Origin: Alkalispirochaeta americana
GTDB taxonomy: Bacteria > Spirochaetota > Spirochaetia > DSM-27196 > Alkalispirochaetaceae
Reading direction: 5' to 3'
NCBI RefSeq assembly: GCF_900156105.1
Contig: NZ_FTMS01000014.1
Span: 45,369-109,368 of the forward strand
DNA length: 64,000 nucleotides
In this document: positions 51,856-60,641 of the stretch, piece by piece
How the letters are laid out: the number at the start of each line of letters is the position of its first letter
Numbering within the stretch: the first letter of the stretch is position 1
Translations under genes and position numbers: made by a program
Notes under the pieces: generated by a model
Seen by the model: the letters and a program-made list of their open reading frames with translations, nothing else
Database searches by the model: none
Told to the model about the DNA's origin: nothing

Positions 51856-52857
51856 TCATGCTCCCTTTCGCTCGGGGTGGTTCCCGGTTTTTTTATCCAT
51901 CAGATTTCGGGCCTGGTTGGTGATATTTTCGGCTGTAAGGCCAAACCGTTCCTGCAGGTACCGCTGGGTTCCTACCTCGCCAAATTCATCCTGAATACCT
52001 ACCCGTATGTGCGGAACCGGGTAGTGTTCACCCAGAACCTCGGCTACGGCGCTCCCGAGTCCTCCCTGGACCTGGTGATTTTCTGCGGTCAGGACAGCTC
52101 CGGTTTTTCGGGCGTACTGAATCAGAAGCTCTTCGTCCAGGGGCTTGATTGTGTGCATATCGATCACCGTCGCCGATAATCCTGTTTCTTCCAGGAGCTC
52201 CGCCGCCGCGATCGCTTCTGCTACCAGGATGGCTCCCGATGCAATGATTGTGAGGTCTGATCCCTCGCACAGAACCTTGCCCTTGCCGAGCTCAAAGGTC
52301 TCCGAGGGTGCATAGATTGGTGTTACGGGCTTTCGGTGGAGCCGGAGGTAGCTCGATCCCTTGCGGAAGGCTATCTGCGGAAGAAGTGACTTCAGGCTGA
52401 CGGGATCGGCGGGTTCGCAGATGACGATCCCCGGGATTGTACGCATAAGCCCCAGGTCCTCAAAGGACATATGGGTGCCCCCATTGTAGGCGGCGGCCAC
52501 CCCGGGATCAGATCCGGTGAGTTTTACGTTCTGTCTTGCGTAGTTTGCCGAGAGAAAGAACTGGTCAAAGGTTCGGCGAGTAGCAAAGCAACTGAAGCTG
52601 GCGGGAAAGGGGATGAAACCTGTTGCCGAGAGGCCTGCTGCTACTCCCACCATGTTTGCCTCGGCTACTCCCATATCGAAGGTTCGTTCGGGAAACCGTT
52701 CCTTGAAGCAAACCGTTCCATTGGCACGCATCAGATCGGCATCGAGGACCACGATTCGATCATCCTCCTCGGCCAGGCGAACCAGTTCTTCCCCATAGAC
52801 AGCGCGCATTTCCGGCTGCTGCTCATCCTGTGGTGCCCGTTCGATCACGTAGTTCAT
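51856..52857 (-). CDS. sqwH: Transketolase C-terminal subunit, probable 6-deoxy-6-sulfofructose transketolase
   Basis: 333 residues comprising the pyrimidine-binding and C-terminal domains of transketolase. The catalytic Glu that protonates thiamine is in DMGVAEANMVGVAAGL near residue 70; FPASFSCFATRRTFDQ and the C-terminal TVIDMHTIKPLD are family hallmarks. Works only with the separate N-terminal subunit encoded just upstream, whose stop overlaps this ATG (ATGA at 52854). Split transketolases occur in many bacteria for pentose phosphates; the sulfo-sugar assignment rests on the gene cluster. Confidence 0.85.
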   Translation of the reverse strand: MNYVIERAPQDEQQPEMRAVYGEELVRLAEEDDRIVVLDADLMRANGTVCFKERFPERTFDMGVAEANMVGVAAGLSATGFIPFPASFSCFATRRTFDQFFLSANYARQNVKLTGSDPGVAAAYNGGTHMSFEDLGLMRTIPGIVICEPADPVSLKSLLPQIAFRKGSSYLRLHRKPVTPIYAPSETFELGKGKVLCEGSDLTIIASGAILVAEAIAAAELLEETGLSATVIDMHTIKPLDEELLIQYARKTGAVLTAENHQVQGGLGSAVAEVLGEHYPVPHIRVGIQDEFGEVGTQRYLQERFGLTAENITNQARNLMDKKTGNHPERKGA

Positions 52858-53717
52858 GGCTGTACCTCCCGATTGGTTTCTTCCAGCTCGCTCTCACACC
52901 GGTCCAGCCAGGCGTAGACTTTTTCGGCATCTTCCCGGGTGAGGGGCATGTTGTGGTTCGTGTAGTCATTCTCGATGTGGGGAATGCCCTTGCCCTTGAT
53001 GGTATCGGCGATAATCATGGAGGGGCGTTTCTCCTCGGCGCAGGCCCGTTCCAGGACCTCGTCGAGGGCGCCCAGGTCGTGGCCGTCAACGCGTTGCGTA
53101 AACCAGCCAAAACTCTCCCATCGTTCTTCCAGATGATCCAGGTTCATGATTTTTTCGCTGGGGCCATCGATTTGCATCTTGTTGTAGTCCGTGAAGGCTA
53201 CCAGATTGTTCAGGCCATACATGCTGGCTGACATGGCAGCTTCCCAGGTTTGCCCCTCGTTGGTATCGCCATCTCCGATGAGGGCAAAGATCCGTCCGGG
53301 GAGGTTCTTGAGACGATGCCCCAAAGCCATCCCCACGGCAGCAGAAAGCCCCTGACCCAGGGAGCCGGTGGTCATATCGATTCCCGGGGTTCTGTTCATG
53401 TCGCAGTGGCTGGGCAGGTTTGTTCCTCCCTGGTTCAGGGTGTAAAGCATTTCCTTTGGGAAAAAACCCCGATCAGCCAGGACTGCGTAGAGGGCCGGTC
53501 CGGCATGGCCCTTGGAGAGGACAAACTTGTCCCGATCCTCCCGGACCGGATCTGCAGGATCGTGCTTCATGTGGCGGTAATAGAGCAGCACCAATATTTC
53601 TGTTACCGAGAGACAGCCTCCCACATGACCTATTCCAAGGTGGGCAATTTCCTCCACCGTGAGGCGTCTGATGTCAAGGGCCTTTTCCTTAAGCCTTCGC
53701 AGATCTTCCGTCGTCAT
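52854..53717 (-). CDS. sqwG: Transketolase N-terminal subunit, probable 6-deoxy-6-sulfofructose transketolase
   Basis: 287 residues containing the thiamine diphosphate-binding domain: SKGHAGPALYAVLADRG near residue 70, MTTGSLGQGLSAAVGMA, and the TPP motif GDGDTNEGQTWEAAMSAS with Asn, ending near residue 180. The ATG at 53717 has AGGAGG four bases upstream; the longer frame to 53933 runs into the intergenic promoter. Paired with the C-terminal subunit, it would move a C2 unit from sulfofructose, then from sulfoerythrulose, to glyceraldehyde-3-phosphate, giving xylulose-5-phosphate and sulfoacetaldehyde. No other transketolase gene is in the window, so an ordinary pentose-phosphate role is the alternative. 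Confidence 0.85.
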   Translation of the reverse strand: MTTEDLRRLKEKALDIRRLTVEEIAHLGIGHVGGCLSVTEILVLLYYRHMKHDPADPVREDRDKFVLSKGHAGPALYAVLADRGFFPKEMLYTLNQGGTNLPSHCDMNRTPGIDMTTGSLGQGLSAAVGMALGHRLKNLPGRIFALIGDGDTNEGQTWEAAMSASMYGLNNLVAFTDYNKMQIDGPSEKIMNLDHLEERWESFGWFTQRVDGHDLGALDEVLERACAEEKRPSMIIADTIKGKGIPHIENDYTNHNMPLTREDAEKVYAWLDRCESELEETNREVQP

Positions 53718-53763
53718 AGAACCTCCTTCTGCCAGGTTGTAACCTGTTTTCTTTCTGTAAGTA

Positions 53764-53792
53764 ACTATGTGACAGGTCCGGGAGTATGTCAA
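53764..53792 (-). promoter_or_regulatory. Promoter of the transketolase-to-carrier operon
   Basis: On the minus strand a perfect TTGACA (53787-53792) and CATAGT (53764-53769) are 17 bases apart, in the 148-bp gap between the isomerase and the transketolase. A short inverted repeat TGACA / TGTCA spans the spacer (53770-53791) and could be an operator. Confidence 0.65.
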
Positions 53793-53865
53793 GGGTTTGT
53801 TGCTGTCCAGGGTGGCCCCCGGGCCTGAGGAGTCCCGGGGTGTGCCCATCCTGAGGGAAAAATGT

Positions 53866-55248
53866 CTACAGAAAGGTAGCGCCCATGAGTTGGGCCGTTC
53901 TTCGAAGAATATCGCGCTGCCGTCCTTGAACAACGCAGAGATGGTGGGGCATGCCGGCCTGGATCATCTCTTCGAACCATAGTCGTATATCAAGAGACTC
54001 GGTTTCAAAAAGACCGTTGGTGGCCAGAAGATCCCGCAGAGGGGGTGCGGTTTTTCCTTCCAGAGCTGTCATGTAGTATCTGTTTCGGAAACGCCAAAGC
54101 CGGAAGAGGGTCACCTCCATACCGGCGCGTATGGTAGCCTCCACAACGGTGGGTTTTAGATTATTAAACTGAAGTCCCAGTCGGGGAGCTCCCGGTGAGC
54201 CTGGGGGCTCGCACATCTGGAACGGGGCCGCGCCGGTGTGCCAGATTGTGGCGGTTTTCTCTGTGTGCTCCAGCCAATCGGTGAGATACACGGGGCCGAT
54301 CCCCAGGCTTTCGGCGATACGTGAACAGATAGCTCCATCAAGATCTCCTTCCATGGCGATGGGCATTCCTTGCGAGACCAGTTGTGCCAGGGCAAGATAG
54401 GGCCAGTGACCGGTCTGGTTGGGAAGATCGGGCCAGCACCGGAAAGCAAGAGCGTCGAGGCCTGATTCCTGGTAGATATCCCTGAAAGCCCGGGAGTATC
54501 GGGCCTGCATCTCCAGTTCCCCGGCTGCTCCCGGACTGAACCCCTCTCCCGAAGGAAGACCAAGATCCTTCAGGGTTTGAAGATCCCCGGCGATCTCGTC
54601 GCTACTGTACCCTTCAACGCGGGATATCAGTTCGGTGGTGCTCACGTGGTAAAGGTGAGACCCGAGAGTTTCGGCCAGAAAGACCGGATCGGCATGGAAA
54701 TCGATAAACCCGGGGGCATGGTATCCGATCAAGCCGAAAACCTTTCCTCGGATATTCTGGGCGGCATGGACCGTCAGGATCTCTCGCTGGAGCGCCTCCT
54801 GCGTTTTCGGGTCATCGGGGTGGCCGTAGGCAAAGGAAATGGCGTGGCCCAGATGACGAAGTGTGGCAGCCATGGCATGGGTTCCCACCAGAGAGTTGGC
54901 ACTTATCATGGATCCCTCCTGTTTTTCCGTGGTCGCCCAGAGCAGGAGCGGTTCTTCCCAGAGCCGCGAAAGAAGGGGGGCCAGGCGGCCATCGGAGATG
55001 GTGGGTTGTACTATCACAAGGACTGTGACGCCCCGGGCCCGGCAGAAATCAACCGCTTTTGTGAGTTCCGTCGTGTCAGTTATGGTTTCGGGAGGGCTGT
55101 GAACGGTCCAGGGAAGGCTTTCAAGAAAGGCCTGGATACGGCTGGTGATCGTTGCTCCCCACTCCGGGTCAAAGCCTGGCCGTTTTCGGCCCATAATCAG
55201 CAAACCGATCGACGGTGGTGCCACAGAACGCTCCTGGTGCAGGTTCAT
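53866..55248 (-). CDS. sqvD: L-fucose-isomerase-fold protein, probable sulfoquinovose isomerase
   Basis: 460 residues of the L-fucose/L-arabinose isomerase-like family, which in sulfoglycolysis gene clusters includes SqvD, the enzyme that interconverts sulfoquinovose and 6-deoxy-6-sulfofructose. Probable metal ligands are the Glu and Asp in PIAMEGDLDGAICS and the His in TIWHTGAAPFQM. An N-terminal Rossmann-like half (GLLIMGRKRPGFDPEW to VLVIVQPTISDGR) fits the fold. The ATG at 55248 follows AAGGAG; the TTG at 55266 is rejected. It is followed by the transketolase genes and has its own strong promoter. The name rests on context; a plain deoxysugar isomerase remains possible. Confidence 0.8.
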   Translation of the reverse strand: MNLHQERSVAPPSIGLLIMGRKRPGFDPEWGATITSRIQAFLESLPWTVHSPPETITDTTELTKAVDFCRARGVTVLVIVQPTISDGRLAPLLSRLWEEPLLLWATTEKQEGSMISANSLVGTHAMAATLRHLGHAISFAYGHPDDPKTQEALQREILTVHAAQNIRGKVFGLIGYHAPGFIDFHADPVFLAETLGSHLYHVSTTELISRVEGYSSDEIAGDLQTLKDLGLPSGEGFSPGAAGELEMQARYSRAFRDIYQESGLDALAFRCWPDLPNQTGHWPYLALAQLVSQGMPIAMEGDLDGAICSRIAESLGIGPVYLTDWLEHTEKTATIWHTGAAPFQMCEPPGSPGAPRLGLQFNNLKPTVVEATIRAGMEVTLFRLWRFRNRYYMTALEGKTAPPLRDLLATNGLFETESLDIRLWFEEMIQAGMPHHLCVVQGRQRDILRRTAQLMGATFL

Positions 55249-55293
55249 AGGGTTCTCCTTATGCAAACAGATCTTATTTTCAGAAACTAAGTA

Positions 55294-55322
55294 ATATTAC
55301 CGCAGGTCTTCCGTTCCGTAAA
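55294..55322 (-). promoter_or_regulatory. Promoter of sqvD
   Basis: On the minus strand TTTACG (55317-55322) and TAATAT (55294-55299) are 17 bases apart in the 95-bp gap after the sensor kinase gene. This is one of the best promoter matches in the window. Confidence 0.65.
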
Positions 55323-55343
55323 GGAGTTCTTTGCCAGAGGTTT

Positions 55344-56756
55344 CTAGGGTGAGTCCGGGGAGCTGTTCCGGGGGAATCGTATTGTCAGGGATGTTCCCTG
55401 ACCCTGGGTAAGCTCAAGGGAGGCCTTCTCCTGCTCAGCCAGGGTTCTTACCAGAGAAAAGCCAAAGCCTGGGGATGTTTCCGGAACCAGTCCGGGAGGG
55501 ATTCCGATTCCGTCATCGCGGACTTGAAGTGTTATGCAATCCTGGTCCGAAGAGACCAAAAGAGATAGAGAGATGGTGCCCGAGCGGCCTTGAGGAAAGG
55601 CGTGTTTCAGGGAGTTTGTTATCAGCTCATTGGCGATAATTCCGGCCACAGAGAGCGTTTTGCTGTCCACAAAGGTGTCATCGGCGGTTGCGGTGAGGGT
55701 AATTTCGGGAGGTATCGAGAGGGCCTCGCAAATTGTCTCTACCAAGGATTCCAGATAATCCCGCGCCGAGATTCGCCGGAAATCACGGCTGCCATAGAGC
55801 TGTGCGTAGAGCACGGCCATGCTCTGGAGGCGTCCTCTGGCATCGCGGAGAACTTTTGCCGCCTCGACGTTTTCCGTGGCACCCTCCTGAAGGGCCAGCA
55901 GGCTGGTCATGATGGTCATGTTGTTTTTTATGCGGTGGTGTACCTCGTGGAGCAGCAGTTCTTTCTCCCAAAGGAGTGATTTAATCGTCTGATCGTCCTC
56001 CTTGCGCTCCGTTATATCGTGTGCTACTGCCAGAACGGTTCCCTCCTCGGGGTCACAGGGGGTCACCTGAGCCTCGAACCATCTTGCCTCTCCCGCAATG
56101 GCGAGCTCGTATTCAAAAATCTGGGTTTCCTTCGAAGCCAGGGCCAGGGCAATAATGTCCAGGATGCGCTCCTCTTCATCCGCATCGAACAGATCGGCAA
56201 GGCTGATCCCTTCCAGCGCTTCCAGAGGGAAGGCCAGGAGCTCTGGCCTGGCCGCGAAGGCCTCCAGAAAGTGCCCCTCCCGGGTGATCACAAAGACTGG
56301 ATCGGGCAGGGCTCGAAGGATCGCCTCCTTCCGCTCGCTCAAGGAGCGGGCCCGTTGCTGTTCTTCGAAAAGCTCCAGGGCGAGGTGAAGGGTCTGTCGG
56401 ACCACGGCGGCTCCCGCAGTGAACTCCAGGCATCCCTGGAAGGAGGCCTTCTCGGGAAGGTCCCGGGGATCCTCATCGGTTGATACCAGACGGATCAGGG
56501 GCAGGCCCTGGCAGGCCCGGAGAAGGGTTGCCAGCACGTCAGGACCGCCATGATTTCGGGTGGCCCTGGTATCAAGAAGAACCAGATCGGCCACTGATCC
56601 TTCGCGGTGCAGGGGCCTTCCGGACTGGAGGGTCGACTCGCCCCAGGGGTCAATCTCGACCAGGTATCCCCAGGAACTCAGGAGACTCCCCAGACGGTGT
56701 GTCTCCCCGGCTTCCCCGGAAAGGATCAAGAGAAGTTTCTTCTCAGATTCGACCAT
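55344..56756 (-). CDS. Sensor histidine kinase with degenerate receiver, PAS and HisKA_2 domains
   Basis: 470 residues, no membrane segment. Residues 1-130 resemble a receiver domain but lack the acidic pair at the start of strand one (LLLILSGEAG) and the conserved Lys, so it is probably not phosphorylated; only the central Asp in DLVLLDTRAT is kept. A PAS domain follows (AILRALPDPVFVITREGHFLEAF to AHDITERKED), then HisKA_2 with the phospho-His in LHEVHHRIKNN near residue 285, then an HATPase_c domain (IIANELITNSLKHAF, VRDDGIGIPPG, FGFSLV). ATG at 56756 has GGAGAAGG upstream. It lies next to sqvD and below the hybrid kinase on the same strand, so a link to the sulfo-sugar genes is possible but unproven. 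Confidence 0.88.
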   Translation of the reverse strand: MVESEKKLLLILSGEAGETHRLGSLLSSWGYLVEIDPWGESTLQSGRPLHREGSVADLVLLDTRATRNHGGPDVLATLLRACQGLPLIRLVSTDEDPRDLPEKASFQGCLEFTAGAAVVRQTLHLALELFEEQQRARSLSERKEAILRALPDPVFVITREGHFLEAFAARPELLAFPLEALEGISLADLFDADEEERILDIIALALASKETQIFEYELAIAGEARWFEAQVTPCDPEEGTVLAVAHDITERKEDDQTIKSLLWEKELLLHEVHHRIKNNMTIMTSLLALQEGATENVEAAKVLRDARGRLQSMAVLYAQLYGSRDFRRISARDYLESLVETICEALSIPPEITLTATADDTFVDSKTLSVAGIIANELITNSLKHAFPQGRSGTISLSLLVSSDQDCITLQVRDDGIGIPPGLVPETSPGFGFSLVRTLAEQEKASLELTQGQGTSLTIRFPRNSSPDSP

Positions 56757-56876
56757 AGGCCTTCTCCACCATGGAACCCCTTCACTATGAAATAAAGGAT
56801 AGTGCATAGGACCCGAAAGTTCTACGCCGGGATCGGCCTCCGGGATAAAGGGGCGTTTTTGCTCCTCCCCTTCCGG

Positions 56877-59057
56877 TTATTCGGATAGTGCTTCAATTGT
56901 GTTGGATATTTCCTGTAGCAGTTGTCTGGCCTTATAGGGCTTCGGCACGTAGCTGTTCATGCCTGCTTCAAGAAAAAGGGTGATATCGTCGGCAAAGGCG
57001 TGGGCCGTGAGGGCGATGATCGGCTGAGGTTTCCGGTTCTGATCCTGCTCCCATTGTCGTATGGCCCGAGTTGCCTCGATTCCGTCCATTTCCGGCATGG
57101 ATACGTCCATGAGGATCAGATCATAGTGGTTCTGCCTGGCCTGGTTGAGCGCCTCCTGTCCGTTTTCCGTGGCAGTCACCAGGCAGCCCTGCTGTTCCAG
57201 AATTCGTACAAGGTATAACCGGTTGATCGCCTCGTCCTCGGCAACAAGGAGTCGGAGTCCTTCCAGGGAGGCTGTTTCGCGGGCGGGGGCAGTCGCTCTG
57301 GGAGGTGGGCCGGGTTCGGGAGGGATCACGACAGGGTTCGGCGGGTCTTCCTTCCCGGGAGAGCTGGCAAGGGGCAGAGGCACGCTGAGATGGAAGGTCG
57401 TCCCTTTTCCCGGCTCGCTCTCTACTGTTATTTCTCCTCCCAGAAGGTCCACCACCGAATGAACTATCGAAAGGCCCAACCCCAGCCCGGCTGTCTTTGC
57501 CGGGCTGCTCTGGTCCAGCTGTACGAAGGGATCGAAGATGCGGGAGAGTTCCTGGTGGGTCAATCCTGGTCCGGTATCCTGAACGGTCAAGAAGAGCCGC
57601 CCCTGACGGTAGACAAAGGAAACCGAGACCTCGCCCTGGGGGGTGAACTTGATGGCGTTGCTTGCCAGGTTTATCACGATCTGGGCGATACGTTCCTGAT
57701 CCCCCACCACCGACCGGGGAAGATCCTGACAAGAGAAGGAAAAGTGCAACCCCTTTTGCCGGGCGGCCAGGTGGAGGGTCTGTTCCAGCCACTGCACGAG
57801 CGGGGGAAGATCGAACGGATTTGACTTGACCGAGAGAGTTCCCACAGTGATTCTGGAGACATCCAGAAGGTCCGAGAGCACTCTCAGGAGCTGCTCTGAT
57901 GCCCCTCGAAGCATGTGGATCTGGGCCTGAGCCTCCTGGTCCAGATCTTTTTGGCCCAGCAGATCGATCATTCCCATGATTCCCTGGAGGGGGGTTCGCA
58001 ATTCGTGACTCACGCTGGCCAGGAACCGCGATTTTGCATTATTGGCTTGTTCTGCCTGGGCAAGGGCATCCTGAAGTTGACTGGTCTTTCTTGCCACCTG
58101 ACGTCGGAGCAGGAAAATCCAGCCGGCGCTCCAGAGCACCGCCGCCAAAGCACCCCCGACAAGGGCAAGGAGGATTCCCGCCGTTCTGCTTTGCCAGAAC
58201 GAGGGGGTCTCCAGGACACCGAACCATTCCTGGTAGATGGTGTCGTGCAGTCCGGTGGAGTTCAGGATCGAGAGGCCCTCGTTCAAAATAGCCAGCAGCT
58301 CGGCATCGCCCTTGCGGACGGCCATTCCGTAGGGTCTGCGGAAAAGGGGAGGGTGCAGCATCTGCAGATTTGTATAGTTTTCTTGCCGGATCTCCCTCAT
58401 CCCCTGGCCCATTCCGAAGATTGCGCAATCACCGGTGCCATCGGAAAGGGCTTTCAGAACCTGAGTCCAGTCCCGGACGGTGACAATTTCCCGGCCCAGT
58501 TCGTGGGTCAGGGCGTAGTCGTGGCCAAGATCGCCTTCCTGGACGAGAATCACTGCGTTGCCAAGATCACCGGGGCCGGTGATGGGCGAGCCTTTGCGGA
58601 CAAATATCCCGTAGGAGGCGATCAGGTGAGGTACGGTGAACTCGTGAAGGTCTTCCCGTTCGGGGCTACGGTACATACCGGCAAGCATATCGATCTCACC
58701 GGACTGGATCCTTCGGCGAGCCTCGGCCCAGGAAGTCAGTTCTATGGTAATGTCCAATCCCATGATCAGGGCAATGTGATTGAGAATCGCGATGTTGAAC
58801 CCGTCGGGTTCTCCCCGGGCATTGATGAACTCAAAGGGGGGGTAATCCCAATCGCCGCCAACGACGATGGACCGCGTTGTTTCCAGGGAGGGGATGAACT
58901 CGGGCTGTGATCCCTGCTCGAAAAGGACGCTGCGCTCTTGCCGGATGGTGCAGGTAATCAGGCTTGCCGTCAGGACAGCCAGGAGGGCCAGTACTATCAA
59001 GGCAACCGTGACGAGACGGGGTAATCGGGATGTGCCGGAGGAATCGAAGAGCCCCAT
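56877..59057 (-). CDS. Hybrid histidine kinase with periplasmic SBP-like sensor and receiver
   Basis: 726 residues. An N-terminal membrane helix (about 14-36), then a periplasmic family 3 solute-binding domain (residues 60-290: VVGGDWDYPPFEFINARGEPDGFNIA, and EIDMLAGMYRSPERED), a second membrane helix near 300-322, a HisKA domain with phospho-His in FLASVSHELRTPLQGI near 350, HATPase_c (IVINLASNAIKF, DTGPGLTHQELS, GLGLGLSIV), and a receiver domain with Asp in DLILMDVSMPEMDGIEAT and Lys in YVPKPYKARQ. The sensor domain suggests direct binding of a small organic ligand. No dedicated response regulator is adjacent. It is divergent from the GH4 gene. Confidence 0.93.
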   Translation of the reverse strand: MGLFDSSGTSRLPRLVTVALIVLALLAVLTASLITCTIRQERSVLFEQGSQPEFIPSLETTRSIVVGGDWDYPPFEFINARGEPDGFNIAILNHIALIMGLDITIELTSWAEARRRIQSGEIDMLAGMYRSPEREDLHEFTVPHLIASYGIFVRKGSPITGPGDLGNAVILVQEGDLGHDYALTHELGREIVTVRDWTQVLKALSDGTGDCAIFGMGQGMREIRQENYTNLQMLHPPLFRRPYGMAVRKGDAELLAILNEGLSILNSTGLHDTIYQEWFGVLETPSFWQSRTAGILLALVGGALAAVLWSAGWIFLLRRQVARKTSQLQDALAQAEQANNAKSRFLASVSHELRTPLQGIMGMIDLLGQKDLDQEAQAQIHMLRGASEQLLRVLSDLLDVSRITVGTLSVKSNPFDLPPLVQWLEQTLHLAARQKGLHFSFSCQDLPRSVVGDQERIAQIVINLASNAIKFTPQGEVSVSFVYRQGRLFLTVQDTGPGLTHQELSRIFDPFVQLDQSSPAKTAGLGLGLSIVHSVVDLLGGEITVESEPGKGTTFHLSVPLPLASSPGKEDPPNPVVIPPEPGPPPRATAPARETASLEGLRLLVAEDEAINRLYLVRILEQQGCLVTATENGQEALNQARQNHYDLILMDVSMPEMDGIEATRAIRQWEQDQNRKPQPIIALTAHAFADDITLFLEAGMNSYVPKPYKARQLLQEISNTIEALSE

Positions 59058-59151
59058 ACCTCTAGTATGGGACAGGTCGTGGCAATTGGGTAGAGCCAGG
59101 GAGGTGTTTTTGGTACTGTCAATGGAATCGACGGGGGATGGAAAGTCTTCC

Positions 59152-59181
59152 TTGACCGGGCCTCCTGAATGCGGTTAAAAT
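59152..59181 (+). promoter_or_regulatory. Promoter of the GH4 gene
   Basis: TTGACC (59152-59157) and TAAAAT (59176-59181), 18 bases apart, about 53 bases before the GH4 start codon. Confidence 0.55.
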
Positions 59182-59234
59182 AGTTTCTTACAGACAGGAA
59201 TAAAATAACAAACGGTAACCAGGGGGGTATCCTA

Positions 59235-60629
59235 ATGCAGAAAGCACCGGTCATTGTCATCATTGGGGCGGGAAGTGCCGTCTTCGGCCAGAGAGCCATC
59301 TCGGCCATATTGCGCTCGGAACGGCTCAGGGGCGCTGATCTTCGTCTGGTCGACATCGACGAATCGGCCCTGGAATGTATGTATAATCTTGCCCAGGTAA
59401 TGAACCGCCAGTGGGGATCGATGGCCTCCGTCAGTGCGCACACCGATCGCCGTCAAGCCTTGCCGGGTTCTGATTTTGTGATCGTCTCGGTACAGGTAGG
59501 ACCTCGTGAAGAAGTTTGGGAGAAAGATTGGCGCATTCCCCGGGACTACGGCATTCATCAACCCTACGCAGAAAACAGTGGTCCCGGCGGGTTGGTTCAT
59601 ACAGCTCGAAATCTGCCTCTCATTCTGGCTATCGCCCGGGATATGGAAGAGCTTTGCCCCCAGGCCTGGATGATGAATTACGTGAATCCCCTGATCCGGC
59701 TCACCCAGGCTGTGGCGCGTTATACAAAAATAAAGGTGGTGGGTATGTGCCACCAGCTGCTCTGGGGGTACGCCATGGCCATGGCCTTGCTGGCTGATCT
59801 CTACGGAATCGATGTCCCCGGGGATGTCAAAATAGACACCAACCACGAGACCCGGCATTTTCGGGAGCCTCTCATGGCAGCAGGTCTTGAACATCTGGAT
59901 ATCAAGGCTGCCGGAATCAACCATTTTTCCTGGGTCTACGATATCCGGGACAAAAGCACCGGTGAGGATTTGTACCCTGCCCTGAGGGAACGGTGGTTTC
60001 GGCCGGAGAGGGCCGGTTTCGAACCGCTTTCCCGGGAGATGTATCAGATTTTTGGACTGATGCCGACACCCAGCGACAGCCATCTCTGTGAATTTTTGCC
60101 TTTTGTTCATGATCCTGTGAAAAAACCCTGGGAGCGCTATGGCCTTCATACCCAAAGCTGGACGGGAAATCATGCGCGACGCGAGGTTCGGCGTGAACTT
60201 GCGCAGAAAATTGTCGCCGGTCAGGAGTCGGTGGAGCAACTTCGGAACTTGCGTACCGAGGGTGTTCCCGAGGTGATCGAAGGGGTTCATTTTAACCGAA
60301 ACACCTTCATTCATCAGCTCAATCTTCCCAATAACGGATTGATTCCCAACCTCCAGAATGATGCGATCGTCGAGGTTCCCGGTGTGAGTTGCGGTCAGGG
60401 TGTGCAGGGCCTGGCCATGCCGCCTTTGCCCGAGGCAATCGCCGAGCTCTGCAGAAGGGAGCTTGCCTACAGTTCCCTGGTGGTGGACGCTTCTGTGGCA
60501 GGGGATCGTGAGCTGGCGCTTCAGGCCATGTTACTTGATCCCGTGGTAAACGATGTGGAGAGCGCCCGCCTGACCCTGGATCATCTCTTGCGGGAGTTCG
60601 CAGAGTTCCTTCCGCAGTTTGAGCGGTGA
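59235..60629 (+). CDS. GH4 family NAD- and metal-dependent glycosidase
   Basis: 464 residues. GH4 enzymes use tightly bound NAD+ and a divalent metal in an oxidation-elimination mechanism and act on alpha- or beta-glycosides, often with a 6-phosphate or another acid group. Visible: the dinucleotide fold VIVIIGAGSAVFGQRAI at the N-terminus, MNYVNPLIRLTQAV, metal-ligand Cys in VGMCHQLLWG near residue 175 and His in AAGINHFSWVYD. It resembles the alpha-galactosidase/alpha-glucuronidase branch more than the 6-phospho-glucosidase branch, but the substrate is not evident. It lies beyond two kinases from the sulfo-sugar cluster and could supply sulfoquinovose from its glycosides. SD is AGGGGGG. Confidence 0.88.
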   Translation: MQKAPVIVIIGAGSAVFGQRAISAILRSERLRGADLRLVDIDESALECMYNLAQVMNRQWGSMASVSAHTDRRQALPGSDFVIVSVQVGPREEVWEKDWRIPRDYGIHQPYAENSGPGGLVHTARNLPLILAIARDMEELCPQAWMMNYVNPLIRLTQAVARYTKIKVVGMCHQLLWGYAMAMALLADLYGIDVPGDVKIDTNHETRHFREPLMAAGLEHLDIKAAGINHFSWVYDIRDKSTGEDLYPALRERWFRPERAGFEPLSREMYQIFGLMPTPSDSHLCEFLPFVHDPVKKPWERYGLHTQSWTGNHARREVRRELAQKIVAGQESVEQLRNLRTEGVPEVIEGVHFNRNTFIHQLNLPNNGLIPNLQNDAIVEVPGVSCGQGVQGLAMPPLPEAIAELCRRELAYSSLVVDASVAGDRELALQAMLLDPVVNDVESARLTLDHLLREFAEFLPQFER

Positions 60630-60641
60630 TTGGTGAGCGGT

